Translations under genes and position numbers: made by a program
Notes under the pieces: generated by a model
Seen by the model: the letters and a program-made list of their open reading frames with translations, nothing else
Told to the model about the DNA's origin: nothing
Database searches by the model: none
In this document: one piece after another, positions 43,721-56,500 of the stretch
Layout: the number at the start of each line of letters is the position of its first letter
Numbering within the stretch: the stretch's first letter is position 1
Assembly: GCA_051453625.1 (NCBI GenBank)
Contig: JBOZIK010000001.1
Location: 190,426,127-190,490,126 of the forward strand
Source: Welwitschia mirabilis
Lineage: Eukaryota; Gnetophyta; Gnetopsida; Welwitschiales
Direction: 5' to 3'
Length of the DNA: 64,000 nucleotides

Positions 43721-46363
43721 ATAAATAAAATATCATAGAAAATGTTAATGTAGATACCACTAGCTAAGATTCACATTAGAATCACATAAGTAAGTGAGAT
43801 TTTACATACGAATCTTGTAAAAGTGCAAACATACACTATTTTGTACATAGTTTTTAATTGTATTGTAGAAACTTTTCACCACTAAATCTGTTCACTTTTT
43901 ATAGATTCATAAGGGAAAATATGTAAAATTTTATTAAAACAATAATTGTATACACTAAGTATTTCCAATTATAAAGTATTAGATACTCTATCATTACTTG
44001 TAAATAGTGCTCTATAACTTGTGTACTAAACTCACTAAGAAGTTGTTTCTCTACTTGTGTTCTTAGTTATTAAAATTAAATGCAATGTGCTTTATGCAAT
44101 GTGTTGAATTTACAATAACCCAAATTAAGTATAAGAAACACCTCACTTAATTAAAACATAGAAAAGGATAGAAATCGCACTCTACAAATCTAACAATCAA
44201 ACGCACTCTTGAATAAACCCCATTAAAAAAACATGTCTTACACAAAAAGTTTCATTGCATATGCATTTTGCAGTTCTCTACTATCAATGTTATCATTCCT
44301 TATCAACAATCTTAATTCTTGTAATTGTATATTAATTAAGAAAAACCTTGAACTTAGACCTCTCAATTCACCATTAGCAAACATTCAAACACAAGACATT
44401 TTCTTAATCATGTTTGTTGGTTATATTTAAATTGTGATTAAAAACATAGAGGTGGAAAGTAAGAATAAAGCATAAAAGAAGATATTCGAAACAACAAAAA
44501 TACAACTTTTTACACAAGGCCAGTACTAAAATTAATAGTTTGAGAATTCATAGAAGAATGAAAAATGTTGGCAAAGATTTCAACCATAATGATTAATATT
44601 TATCTTGAGGCTATGGCTAAAGTTCTTCTTCTAATGCATTGCTATGTTTTAAAATAATAGCATTATTGCTATCATTTCTAAGGTAAAGTCTTGAATAGAC
44701 ATGTAAATAAATATTTATGTTCCTGTGAATTATGTTGTTTTCCTTTTGGAACCTTCAATACATGAATACTTTCTTTAAACAAATGATATATTGAATTATT
44801 TGTATGAGTAAGAGAAATGTGAGGAACAAGTAAATGGAGCTTCCTTTCCTCTACGTAGTTCTCAAAATCTGGAATGCCATTACAAAATACAACCTTATGG
44901 GAAATGAGAGTTTTATAAAGCAATCAAATAAGATGAACAATATTTAAATAACATGCATAAATTTGAATGCCTATAAAAATTACAAATCCTCATAAAACAA
45001 AAAGACATTGAATTCTAATCAATTTATGAGTTCTAGAAAAATGAACAGCTATGAGCAATAAGGAGTTAAATGTAAAAGTGTAGTACAGTCAAAAGTCATG
45101 CTTCCGATGCAAAAGAAAAGTACTTTAGTGGATATTTAAATTCAAAATTCATATAAAGAAGATAGAAGATGAAGAACAATAATGGATGAAAATAAAGGAT
45201 AATAAAAGATGTGCATATTTTATACATACATGCTAGAAGACAAAATGATTTTCCAATTGATGGCTTAGGGTTGATTTTAAACATCATAATTTTCAAACAA
45301 CATGTAAAAAGTGCTTCTTTTCTTCTCTATGCATCTTTGAGAGTTTAGTGAGAAATTCCAAAGCTCTGAGAATCCAAAGGTAGTCTCACAGAATAAGTGA
45401 CCTCTACTTGTTTTATTACATGTCAAGTAAAATATACAAATATCTTTACTTGATAATAAGGCTTTGTTAGTGAGAGAATAACCATGTTAGAATAGTGCAA
45501 TGTAGTGAAAATGGCCAAAAAGTAAATAGATTCTTAATCGCCATTGAAAGCCCATCTTTGCACCTTGTCTTCAAAGCTTTTCAAGCTCTCTTAATAGTCA
45601 AAACCCTAATTCAAGGGCCAACAGATCTCTTAAAGCTATTCATTTAACACTGAGAGAGGGTTGTCCTCCAATGTCATGAAAAAATGAACTTAGCAGGAAG
45701 AAAAGTGCCATCACTGCAATGAGAAAAATCATGAACACCTATAAAAAATGCTTTACCAATAAAGGAAAAACATCAATAGATATAAAGAAAATAGAAAATG
45801 CTCATCTTGCTTTATCAACACGCTAAGGAAGCCAAGAAAACATTATGAAAATACCAAATGCTATGAAAACACCATAGTTGCACTATAAGCATAGAAGATG
45901 CACAAGTTTCTTAAAGGAGGTAAGAANNNNNNNNNNCATTGAGAAATACTAATTAAGAGGAGAATGATGAAGCATAAACTTGATGGGGTTATTGAATCGT
46001 TTGCAACTCTTCCCTTGTTCTACAACTCATGTTGGTTGCATATTCCTTGAGAAGGACGTCTAGTTAAGACCTAAATACAGCTGATCTAGTGTAAAACAAA
46101 TGCCTCATACACTTAGCAAAGGTTGAAGTCATGAGTGTGAATTTTTTTGGAAAGGTAAAGTGAGAGCACTTAATTTTAATTACCGTCGTCTCTTCTTGGG
46201 ATTCCAATGTTTATATAACTTGACAACAAAAAAATTGGTTTACTGGTTCTACAATGAATTAAGCAAAGAATGCTCACTTCTTTTTGGAAATGATTAGAAT
46301 GTTTACTGAGCACATGTATCAATGGAAGAAATAACACACACTTCAAAGTAGTGGGGTTCTACA

Positions 46364-46546
46364 TTCTTTCCCCCAAAGAAGTTTTCGTCCTCAAAAACTA
46401 CTTAGGCCATTTATTACTTTAAGAATAATAATTAACATAGATTAATCAATAAATCCCATCCTAAAACTTAAGCCATGGATTGCTCTGATAAGATCATTAA
46501 TAAGTTGATTAAGTAATGGATCCAAACCTAAGCTCTGATACCAAAA
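46364..46546 (-). other. Family IV internal region a (183 bp): polypurine tract and tRNA-iMet primer site only
   Basis: On the minus strand the right edge reads TTTTGGTATCAGAGCTTAGG, the tRNA-iMet primer site right after an LTR end (TGTGACA). The left edge reads TTTTGAGGACGAAAACTTCT followed by TTGGGGGAAAGAA, a polypurine tract directly before the next LTR start. The roughly 130 bp between have no open frame. The sequence is alignable to internal region b. Confidence 0.92.
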
Positions 46547-48119
46547 TGTCACAATCCATTTTTTGGGTTAGACTTAAGAGGTACTAAAAAGCACTTTTTT
46601 ATTTTTAAATATAAAGTATATTAGAAACATTAATTTACATATTAAGATTAAGCGTTGCAGTGGAATAAGTTAGGTTATCACTGAGATACTTATGTCTCAG
46701 TAACTTATAGGATTTACATTAAGTGAACTACATGATGATAGCTCATCTAACTAATACTAAAACCAATCTTAAGATTAAATAGAAATCTTGATTAGGAGCA
46801 TACATAAGAAGTGTGTAGGTTGCAGTCAAGTGGTTGGTTGCGCTAATAACTAAGCAACAAGGAGTTAAACACAAAAGCCTAGTACAGTCAAAAGCCATGC
46901 TTCTAACATAAAATCAAAAGTACTTCAGTGGATCTTTAAATTCAAAATTCATATAAAGAAAATAGAAGAGTGAAGAACAATAATGGATAATAGTGTATGA
47001 CAAAATATGTGCATATTTTATATGTACCTACTAGAATGAAAAATGATTTTTTGATTAACGACTTATGTTTACTTATAGACATCACAATTTTTAAATAAGA
47101 TGTTAAAAGCACTTCTTTTCTTCTCTATGCATCTTTAAGAGTTTAGTAAGAAATTCCAAAGCTCTTAGAATCTAGAGGTGGTCTCATAGGGCAAGTAAAC
47201 TCTACTTATTTTATCACATATCTAGTGAACTCTACAAATAGATTTACTTGATAATAAGCCTTTTTAGTGAGAGAATGATAGTGTTGGAAGCTGCAGTGTA
47301 GTGAAAATAGCAAAAAAGTACATAGATTCTTTAATCACCATCAAAATCCCATCTTTTCACCTTATCTTTAGAGCTTTTCAAACTATCTTAATAGTTAAAA
47401 ACCTAATCCAAGTGCCAATAGAGCCCTTAAAGTTATCCATTTAATGCTGAGAGAGGGGTGTCCTCTAATATTATGAATAAATGAACTCAGCAGAAAGAGA
47501 AGCACCACCATTGTGAAGGGAAAATCAAAACATCAATAAACATAGAGAAAATACAAAATGCTTATCTTACTATAGCAACATGCTAAGGAATGCCAAGAAA
47601 ATGCTACAAAAATACTAAATGCTACAAAGATATCATAGTTGCATTGTAAGCATAGAAGATGCACTGTGTGCTTAAAGGAGGTAAGAATGCTATTGAGAAA
47701 TATTGATTTAGAGGACAAATGATGAAGCATAAATATGATTGAGTTGTTGGATCATTTACAACTCTTCCCTTATTCTGCAACTCAAGTTAGAGATGTATTC
47801 ATTGAGAAGAGTGTCTGATTGAAACCTAAATGCAACCAATCCAATGCAAAACAATTACCTCATAAACTTCACAAAGGCTGAAGCCATCAACATGGATTTT
47901 TTTTAGAAAGACAAAGTGAGAGCACTTAATTTTAATTACTGTCATCTATTCTTGGGATTCCGATGTTTATATAACTTGACAACAAAAACATCCATTTACT
48001 GATTCTATGATGAACTAAGCAAATAATTCTCACTTCTTTTTGAAAATGATTAGAATGTTTCCTCAGCAAATGCCCCAATGGGATGAATGACACATACTCT
48101 AGGGTAGTGGGGTGCTACA
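46547..48119 (-). repeat. Family IV LTR 2, internally deleted
   Basis: Runs from TGTCACAATCC to GGGTGCTACA, 1573 bp. About 2.75 kb are missing relative to LTR 1 (between the equivalents of about 42303 and 45057). The deletion removes the TATA core, the shared block and the low-complexity regions; the two ends are retained. The deletion junction is at about 46860. Confidence 0.86.
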
Positions 48120-48305
48120 TTCTTCCCCTCTTAAGAGGTTTTCATTCTTGAAAAATACTTAAGCCATTTATTACTTTAAGAATAATCATTAACATACTCA
48201 TTAAGAAATGGATTCCAACTTAAGGCTTAAGCCATGCATTACTCTAATAAGATTATTAATAAGTTGATTAACTAATGGATCCAAACCTAAGCTCTGATAC
48301 CAAAA
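48120..48305 (-). other. Family IV internal region b (186 bp)
   Basis: It has the same layout as region a: polypurine tract (minus strand TTAAGAGGGGAAGAA) at the left edge and primer site TTTTGGTATCAGAGC at the right edge. Near-identical length and content in two units argue that the short internal region is how this family is built, not a one-off deletion. Confidence 0.92.
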
Positions 48306-51300
48306 TGTCACGACCAAGTTTTTGGATTGAATTGAAGAGGCACTAATTTTCTTTTAGGACTAAGGCTAAATTACATTATATTGCATTAATTTACATGACA
48401 AGATTAAACATTGTAGCAAATTAATTTAGGTTATGACTAAGAGACTTACCTCTTAATTACCCACAGGATTCACATCAAGTGAACTATGTGATGAAAGGTC
48501 ACTTGACTAATATCATAACAAATCTTAAGGTTAATTAGAAATATTGATTAAGAGATCACATAAAAAGTGTGTAGGTTGTAGTCGAGTGATTGGTTACACT
48601 AATAGATAATCAACCACACCTACATAATCCTCATCCAGAGGAATTTAGACCACATGTAGTTCTATCTCAAACCTCGTTCCAATCTCCACCAGTATACATG
48701 AGCATAAGGTAGATTAAGGTGGTTTATATCAGTGATATATGATAATAGTAGACATGAAAGAATGCAAAGAATAATGCAAGAATTTAATATTCAAACCAAC
48801 AACAACTGATATCGCACATGAATATATGTACATATGCATAGTAGCTATATGTAAAAGTATAGGAGCTACCCAGTTAAGAATTCTCAAGGTTATAACATCT
48901 AATCCTATTAAGGAATTCTAATGCATGAATGATAAAAATACACACGTACATTAGCATAAATCAGATATATGGTTACCCAAGTATATAAATGTAGTGAACC
49001 CTCTAGCCACTTGGCCATAATCATCCATTAGTGGTCCACCATTACCAAGATCAAGACACCCCATCATATCTCACTATAATGTCTTGGTGGGTGTTAATGG
49101 GAGGGTGTTATATCATAATTAGATGTTATTATAGTAAAGCCATGCCTAAATATGATTGACACATACACATACGTATACACACATACACAGACTCCATTTC
49201 GATAGGGTACTTCTTAGCTACTCCTTTTATAACATCTCATAATAAATCTAATAACATATAAATATAAAATGCCAAGGTGAATAGACTATATGCCCTTGAT
49301 TAAGTTTTTAGTCTCAATAGACTTATGTTAATAGAAGTCAAAGGATAGAGGTCATTAATTAAATGCCTAATTATTTCAATAAACATCATAGAATAATCAC
49401 TACTATTATNNNNNNNNNNAAATAATATACTATTATGCAGATTCTATAATAAAATATAACATAATATTTATTTAATATAATATAATATAATATAGTATAC
49501 AATATATAGTATAATATAATATTATATGATATAACACAATTATAATATAAATTAATATATTACAACATAATATAATAATATATATATGTAATATAATATA
49601 ATTTATATTATCATTTACATCTTTATATTATATTTCTATTCTCATCCTCATCTTACTCATTTTTTATTATCTCTATCTTATCTATATTTCTACTCTCTTC
49701 ATTGCTTTTATTACTGTATGCCTTATTGCACTTCATTTATTTTATACTTATATTCTTTCTTTACTTTGTATTGTTTTCTAATTCGTATCATCTTATTTAT
49801 GCTTTATACTCTCTTTACTATCTTATTACTATTATTTTATACTGTTATATTTTACTCTTCTTCTCTGACTAGTCATATCTTTATCTTATATTTTACTATT
49901 ATTTATACTTTATTTATCTTTATCTTATATCTTTACTTTTTATTATTCATATCTACTTTTCATTTACTCTATAATCTTATTATCTATAACTATCTCTTTG
50001 CTAAATCTACTTAAATAAATAAAATATCAAAGAAAATGTTAATGTTAATGTACATGCCACTAGCTAAGATTCACATTAGAATCACATGAGTAAATGAGAT
50101 TTTTAATAAGAATCTTGTAAAAGTGCAAACATACACTCTTCTAAACATAGTTTTCAATTGTATTGTAGAATCTTTTTACCACTAAAAATGCTAACTATCT
50201 ATGAATTCAAATGGAGAAATATGTAAACTTTCATTCAAGTAATAATGTACACACTAAGTAGTTCCAATTATAAAGTATTATATGCTCTATCATCACTTGT
50301 AAATAGTACTCTAAAACTTGTGTGCTAAAATCACTAAGAAGTTGTTTCTCTACTTGTATTCTTAGTTATTAAAATTAAATGCAACATGATTTATGTAATG
50401 TGTTGAATTTACAATAATACAAATTAAGTATAAGAAATACTTAACTTAGTTAGAAGATAGAAAAGGATAGATTCACACCCTATGGATCTAAAAATCAAAT
50501 GCACTCTTGAATAAACCCCCTTAAGAAAAACATGTCATACAAAAAGAGTTTCATTACGTATGCATTTTTCACTTCTCTTTTTTCAATGTTATCATTTCTT
50601 ATCAATAATCTTAAATCTTGTGATTGTGTATTTATTAAAAAAAAATTGAACTTAGATCTCTTAATTCACAATTAGTAAACATCCAAATATAAGACATTTT
50701 CTTAATCATATTTATTGGTAATATTTGAATCGTGATGAAAAACATAGAGCTAGGCGGCCTCTTACATAAGGCTAGTACTAAAATTGATAGGTTGAGAATT
50801 AATAGAAGCAATAAAGTTATTGGAAAATATTTTAACCATAATTATTAATATTTATCTTGAGGATATGATCAAAGTTCTTCTTCTAATGCCTTCCTATGTT
50901 TTTAAATAATGGCATTATTGCCATCGTTTCTAAGGTAAAGTCTTAAATAGACATTTCAATAAATATTTATCTTCATATGAATTTTGTGATTTTTCTTTTG
51001 GAACCTTAAATAAATGAATACTTGCTTTAGATAAATGATGTATTGTAGTATTTGCATGAGTAAGAGAAAATGTGAGAAACAGGCACATGGCACTTTCTTT
51101 CCTCTATGTAACACTCATAATCTAGAATGCCATTATAGAAGCTGACCTTATGGGAAATGAGAGGTTTAGAAAGCAATCAAATAAGATGAACAATATTTAA
51201 ATAACATGTAAAAATTTGAATGCCTACCAAAATTACAACTCCTAAAAAAACAAAAATAAATCGTATTCTAATCAATTTATGAGTTCTAGAAAAATGAACA

Positions 51301-53279
51301 AATATAAACAACAAGAAGTTAAATGTAGAAGCCTAGTATAGTCAAAATTCATGCTTCTAATGGAAAAGTAAAAGTACTTCAGTGGATCTTTAAATTCAAA
51401 ATTCATATAAAGAAAGTAGAAGATTAAATAAAAATAATAAATGAAAATAGTGAATGATAAAATATGTGCATATTTTATACGTACCTATTAGAAAGCAAAA
51501 TGATTTTTTAATCAATAGCTTAGGATTTCTTGTGAACATTACAATTTTTAAACAAGATGTTAAAAGTGCTCCCTTTTCTTCTTTATGCATCTTTAAGAGT
51601 TTAGTGAGAAATTACAAACCTCTAAGAATCCAAAGGTAATCTCATAGGACAAGTGACCTTTACTTATTTCATTACATATTTAGTGATCTCTACAAATAGG
51701 TTTACTTGATAGTAAGGCTTTATNNNNNNNNNNNNNNNNNNNNNNNNNNNNNNNNNNNNNNNNNNNNNNNNNNNNNNNNNNNNNNNNNNNNNNNNNNNNN
51801 NNNNNNNNNNNNNNNNNNNNNNNNNNNNNNNNNNNNNNNNNNNNNNNNNNNNNNNNNNNNNNNNNNNNNNNNNNNNNNNNNNNNNNNNNNNNNNNNNNNN
51901 NNNNNNNNNNNNNNNNNNNNNNNNNNNNNNNNNNNNNNNNNNNNNNNNNNNNNNNNNNNNNNNNNNNNNNNNNNNNNNNNNNNNNNNNNNNNNNNNNNNN
52001 NNNNNNNNNNNNNNNNNNNNNNNNNNNNNNNNNNNNNNNNNNNNNNNNNNNNNNNNNNNNNNNNNNNNNNNNNNNNNNNNNNNNNNNNNNNNNNNNNNNN
52101 NNNNNNNNNNNNNNNNNNNNNNNNNNNNNNNNNNNNNNNNNNNNNNNNNNNNNNNNNNNNNNNNNNNNNNNNNNNNNNNNNNNNNNNNNNNNNNNNNNNN
52201 NNNNNNNNNNNNNNNNNNNNNNNNNNNNNNNNNNNNNNNNNNNNNNNNNNNNNNNNNNNNNNNNNNNNNNNNNNNNNNNNNNNNNNNNNNNNNNNNNNNN
52301 NNNNNNNNNNNNNNNNNNNNNNNNNNNNNNNNNNNNNNNNNNNNNNNNNNNNNNNNNNNNNNNNNNNNNNNNNNNNNNNNNNNNATTAGCAAGAGAATAA
52401 CAGTGTTGGAATAGTGTAATGTAATGAAAATGACCAAAAAGTGCATAGATTCTTTAATTGCCATGGGAAGCCCATCTTTTCACCTTATCTTTAGAGATTT
52501 TCAAGCTCTTTTAATAGATAAAACCCTAATCTGAGGGCTAATAAATCCCTTGAAGCTATCTGTTTAATTGCTAAGAGAGGAGTGTCCTCCAACATCATGA
52601 ACAAATGAACTCAATGGAAGAAAAGAACTACTATTGCAAAGGAAAATGTCATGAATACCTATGAAAAATGCTTTACCAACAAAAGAAAAACATCAATAGA
52701 TACAGAGAAAATATGAAATGCTCATCTTACTATAGCAATGCACCAAGGAATGATAAGAAAATGATGTGAAAATACCAAACACTATGAAAATGCCATAGTT
52801 GCACTATAAGCATAGAAGATGTGCCATTTTGTTAAAGGAGATAAGAATTCCATTGAGAAACTTTGATTTAGAGGATAAATGATGAAGCATAAAATTTATT
52901 GGGTTATTGAATCATCTGCAATTCTTTCCTTATTTTATAACTCATGTTGGCAATGTATTCCTTTGTAAGGATGTCTGGTTGAGACTTAAATGTAGCTAAT
53001 CCAATGCAAAATGAATGCCTCATAGACTTTGTAAAGGCTAAAGCAATGGACATGAAATTTATTTTTGGAAAGGCAAAGTGAGTGCTTAATTTTAATTACT
53101 ATTGTTTCTTCTTGAGATTCCAATGTTTATATAACTTGATAACAAAAACATCCATCTACCAACTCTATAATGAATTAAGCAAAGAATGCTAACTTCTTTT
53201 TGTAAATGATTGGGATGTTTCCTTAGCACACTTCCTAATGGGAGGAATGGCACACACTCTAGAATAGTAAAGTGCTACA
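48306..53279 (-). repeat. Family IV LTR 3 (5' LTR)
   Basis: Runs from TGTCACGACC to AAAGTGCTACA. It has two gaps: 10 N (49410-49419), where LTR 1 suggests some 80 bp are missing, and 661 N (51724-52384), where LTR 1 suggests almost nothing is missing. The 661-N gap is therefore either a mis-sized gap or hides a further insertion. Confidence 0.86.
49007..49110 (-). repeat. Shared leader block in family IV LTR 3
   Basis: CACTTGGCCATAATCATCCA ... GTTAATGGGAGGG, as in LTR 1 and the family I LTRs. Confidence 0.66.
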
Positions 53280-53284
53280 AATTC

Positions 53285-54865
53285 TTACCAAAATTTAGAA
53301 GTAAATTTTAAATCTCTATCAGAGAAAATGACTAAGGTACATCATGTAAATGAATAACATTTTGAATATACACTTTAGTTATATCCTTAACATCATAAGT
53401 AGATTTTATTAGAATAAAATATACTGATTTAGTTGCTTTATCAATTATTACCATAATTGAGTAGTCACCTCTTTGAGTTTTTAAAATTCCTATGATAAAG
53501 TCCATACAAAGCACATATCATTTATATTCTAGAATACCATGAGAATAAATTAATCTTGCTAGACTTCTATTTTCTACTTTAACTTGTTAATAATGAAGGA
53601 ACCTTGACATAAATTATGCTGTATTCTTTTTCAACCCTAGTCACTAAAATTTTTGTTTTCATGTTTTTATACATTTAATTACTCTAGGACAACCTTCTAT
53701 AGGTGGATTATGAAATTCAAATATTAGATTATATATAATTTAATCTACATTAGGAACCCAAAATATTTCATTGAATCCAATAATACCATCTGAATTAATA
53801 CTAAAATTCTCTAAGTCTATTGATTTTTCTGATTGATACTTTAGTTTTTGATAATTATCATCCTTTTCTTATTCTTCTAACACAATGGTAGGAATTGATT
53901 TTTACTTTTCATGATTACTTTAAGATAATATTGTTTACTAAGAGCATGTACAACCTTATTTCCTTATCCTTTATGGTATAAAATCTCTACATCAAAATCA
54001 CATAAAAATTTCATCCATCTTCTTTGCTTAAGGTTTAAGTTTGATTAAGTAAAAATGCATTTTAGACTCTTATGAACTATTCAAACTTAAAACTTTACAT
54101 CATAGTAATAGTATTTTCATAATTTTAAAGCAAAAATTATTGCAGCTAATTCAAGATCATGAATTAGATAATTTCTCTTATGACTTTTAAGTTATTTGGA
54201 TGCATAATCTATTACATTTTATCTTGTTCAAGTATTACTCCAAATCCTTCTCTAGATGCATTGATGTAAACTAAAAAGGTCTTTAAATCATTTGATATTA
54301 CTAAGATTGAGACACTAGTTAAGAATTCTTTAAAATGTTCAAATAATTACTGACATTTTTAGTAATGAAGAAGCTATCTTAGAGAAGTTGAATATGATTT
54401 AAGAATAGTACCCAGCAAGACCAAGAAAGCTTTTAACCTTAGTAATATTTGTAGGTATAAGCCATTTTGTGATTACTCTAACTTTATCTTGATCCATTGA
54501 TATACCTTTCTTAAATATCATATAGCCTAGAAATTGAATGGATTCCTTTCAAAAAGAGTATTTTTTCATGTTGGCATATAATTGGTGATTCCATAAATTT
54601 TGTAATACTATTATCAAGTGTTTCTCATTCTCTTTATAAGTCTTGAAATAAATGAAAATTTTATTAATAAATACTATTACAAAGAAATTGAGATGTGATT
54701 TAAAGATGTAATTCATAAGAGTCATAAATACTGCAAGTGCATTAGTTAAATTAAAAGGCATAATAGCAAACTTGTAATGCCTATTTTGAGTTCTAAATAA
54801 TATTTTATGAATATTTTCTTTCTTAATTTTAATGTAATAATATCTATATTTTAGATCAACTTTTG
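53285..54865 (-). pseudogene. RT, RNase H and integrase N-terminal half (element I-b)
   Basis: On the minus strand from 54865. RT: KVDLKYRYYYIKI, FRTQNRHYKFAIMPFNLTNA, FVIVFINKIFIYF, LGYMIFKKGI and SFLGLAGYYS, matching chromovirus '[43 protein letters not shown]...FLDDILIYS...FLGLAGYYRRF'. The catalytic pair DD has become NK. RNase H follows (FLVYINASREGFGVILEQD). The integrase zinc-finger region has EFHNPPIEGCP and LHY-stop-QVKVE. The core has MDFIIGILKTQRGDYSIMVI (near 53505-53446), IDKATKSVYFI and VIHLHDVP. The frame breaks at 53285, and the next expected residues appear at 42008, beyond family IV. Confidence 0.86.
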
Positions 54866-55417
54866 NNNNNNNNNNNNNNNNNNNNNNNNNNNNNNNNNNN
54901 NNNNNNNNNNNNNNNNNNNNNNNNNNNNNNNNNNNNNNNNNNNNNNNNNNNNNNNNNNNNNNNNNNNNNNNNNNNNNNNNNNNNNNNNNNNNNNNNNNNN
55001 NNNNNNNNNNNNNNNNNNNNNNNNNNNNNNNNNNNNNNNNNNNNNNNNNNNNNNNNNNNNNNNNNNNNNNNNNNNNNNNNNNNNNNNNNNNNNNNNNNNN
55101 NNNNNNNNNNNNNNNNNNNNNNNNNNNNNNNNNNNNNNNNNNNNNNNNNNNNNNNNNNNNNNNNNNNNNNNNNNNNNNNNNNNNNNNNNNNNNNNNNNNN
55201 NNNNNNNNNNNNNNNNNNNNNNNNNNNNNNNNNNNNNNNNNNNNNNNNNNNNNNNNNNNNNNNNNNNNNNNNNNNNNNNNNNNNNNNNNNNNNNNNNNNN
55301 NNNNNNNNNNNNNNNNNNNNNNNNNNNNNNNNNNNNNNNNNNNNNNNNNNNNNNNNNNNNNNNNNNNNNNNNNNNNNNNNNNNNNNNNNNNNNNNNNNNN
55401 NNNNNNNNNNNNNNNNN
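54866..55417. other. Assembly gap (552 N) inside RT
   Basis: RT sequence left and right of this gap overlaps in content (see findings), so the two sides are not simply contiguous parts of one gene. Confidence 0.99.
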
Positions 55418-55900
55418 ATAAAGAAATCAATATGTGGTTGAAACATGCAATTCATAAGACTCGTAAATATTGCAAGGATATTATTTAAATCAAAAGACAT
55501 AACAATTAACTCATAATGCTCATAACGCATTCTAAATGCTATTTTATGAATATATTCTTTCTTAATTCAAACTTAATAATATCCAAATTTTAGATTAACT
55601 TTTAAGAATACCTTAGTTTCCTTGAGTTGATCAAAAAGGTCATCTATTCTTGGTAGAAAATAATTGTTCTTGATAGTAATCTTATTTAGCTATCTATAAT
55701 TAATGCATAATCTTAGTATTCCATCCTTCTTCTTTACAAATAATACAGGTTCTTCCCATGTTAATACACTAAGGCAATAGTGCCTTTTTATAAGAGTTCC
55801 TTAAGATAATTTTTTAATTCTTTTATTTCTATAAAAGACATTTCATGTGATGCCTTAAAAATTTATTGGATTCTTGGGATTAATTTAATGGAAAATTAAC
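55418..55900 (-). pseudogene. RT N-terminal part, second copy of the palm segment (element I-b or sibling)
   Basis: On the minus strand: EIKELKNYLKELL, LYYL with a worn KKKDG motif, DYALIIDS (CIDYRELN position), [11 protein letters not shown], then YEHYELIVMSFDLNNILAIF (about 55530-55470) and LMNCMFQPHIDFF up to the gap. The last part repeats, with about one third of residues changed, the palm segment also present at 54640-54860 on the other side of the gap. Stops and frameshifts occur throughout. Confidence 0.8.
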
Positions 55901-56500
55901 TTCTGAAAGTGGTGGCATTCCTAATAATTTTGTTATAAATACATCAAAATATTTTTAGAATATTAGTATATTTTTTACTAAGGTTTTTCTTTTCTTTAAG
56001 CTACTTAATTTTAGGTATAACATATAAACTAGTGATACCCTCTTAATTTCTTTTTTATATGCTTTACCTTAATTAAATTATCCACTAACGATTTGTAATA
56101 ATCTTGAAAGATTAGTATTTATCCATGATTCATCATTTCTACTTAATGCTTTTCATAATTTATAATTGCTCTATTTTGCATTAACTAATTCATACCAAAA
56201 ATAATATTATATTTTTCTAAGTTAATGATATTTGGTTTTATCTAAAAATTCCCCCCCACTTATGAATAAAGTATATCTTTGGACTTGATAGTTAACTTTG
56301 GACATAGACCTATTTGCTAATTCCATGCATCCATCAATTGAAATACAACATAATTTTTTTCTTATAATAATTCTAGGGTATATAAAGTAATGTATTACTT
56401 CACAATCAGATAAAATAGTTACTTCTTTATTATTAAGTAAAGATTTGCCTTCTATAATAGAGATTTGAAATTGCACTCCTTGGCTATCTACTACTGCTCC
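55901..56500 (-). pseudogene. Aspartic protease region (element I-b)
   Basis: The 84-codon minus frame 56222-56476 contains LLNNKEVTILSDCEVIHYFI, corresponding to chromovirus protease 'VTVLVDSGASHNFI'; the active-site DSG reads SDC, so the enzyme is dead. The rest down to 55901 is the worn protease-RT spacer. The protease would cleave the Gag-Pol precursor. Confidence 0.7.

Larger units (their letters stand above)
42009..46363 (-). repeat. Family IV LTR 1 (3' LTR)
   Basis: Runs from TGTTATGACC to GGGGTTCTACA on the + strand, 4355 bp including a 10-N gap (45927-45936). It contains the shared leader block (42711-42812), a TATA core (minus, 42924-42936), an AT-repeat region (about 43186-43330), a T-rich pyrimidine region (43375-43720), and no coding sequence. 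It is alignable with 48306-53279 throughout. Confidence 0.87.
42009..53279 (-). mobile_element. Family IV: giant-LTR retroelement array with minimal (183-186 bp) internal regions
   Basis: The array has three LTRs: 42009-46363 (4.36 kb), 46547-48119 (1.57 kb, internally deleted) and 48306-53279 (about 4.3 kb without N). They are separated by internal regions of 183 bp (46364-46546) and 186 bp (48120-48305). Each internal region has a tRNA-iMet primer site at its right edge and a polypurine tract at its left edge, so the orientation is minus. There is no space for gag or pol; the element must be mobilised in trans. It splits the integrase of element I-b. Its flanking bases (TGTAA and AATTC) no longer show a clear target duplication. 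Confidence 0.87.
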
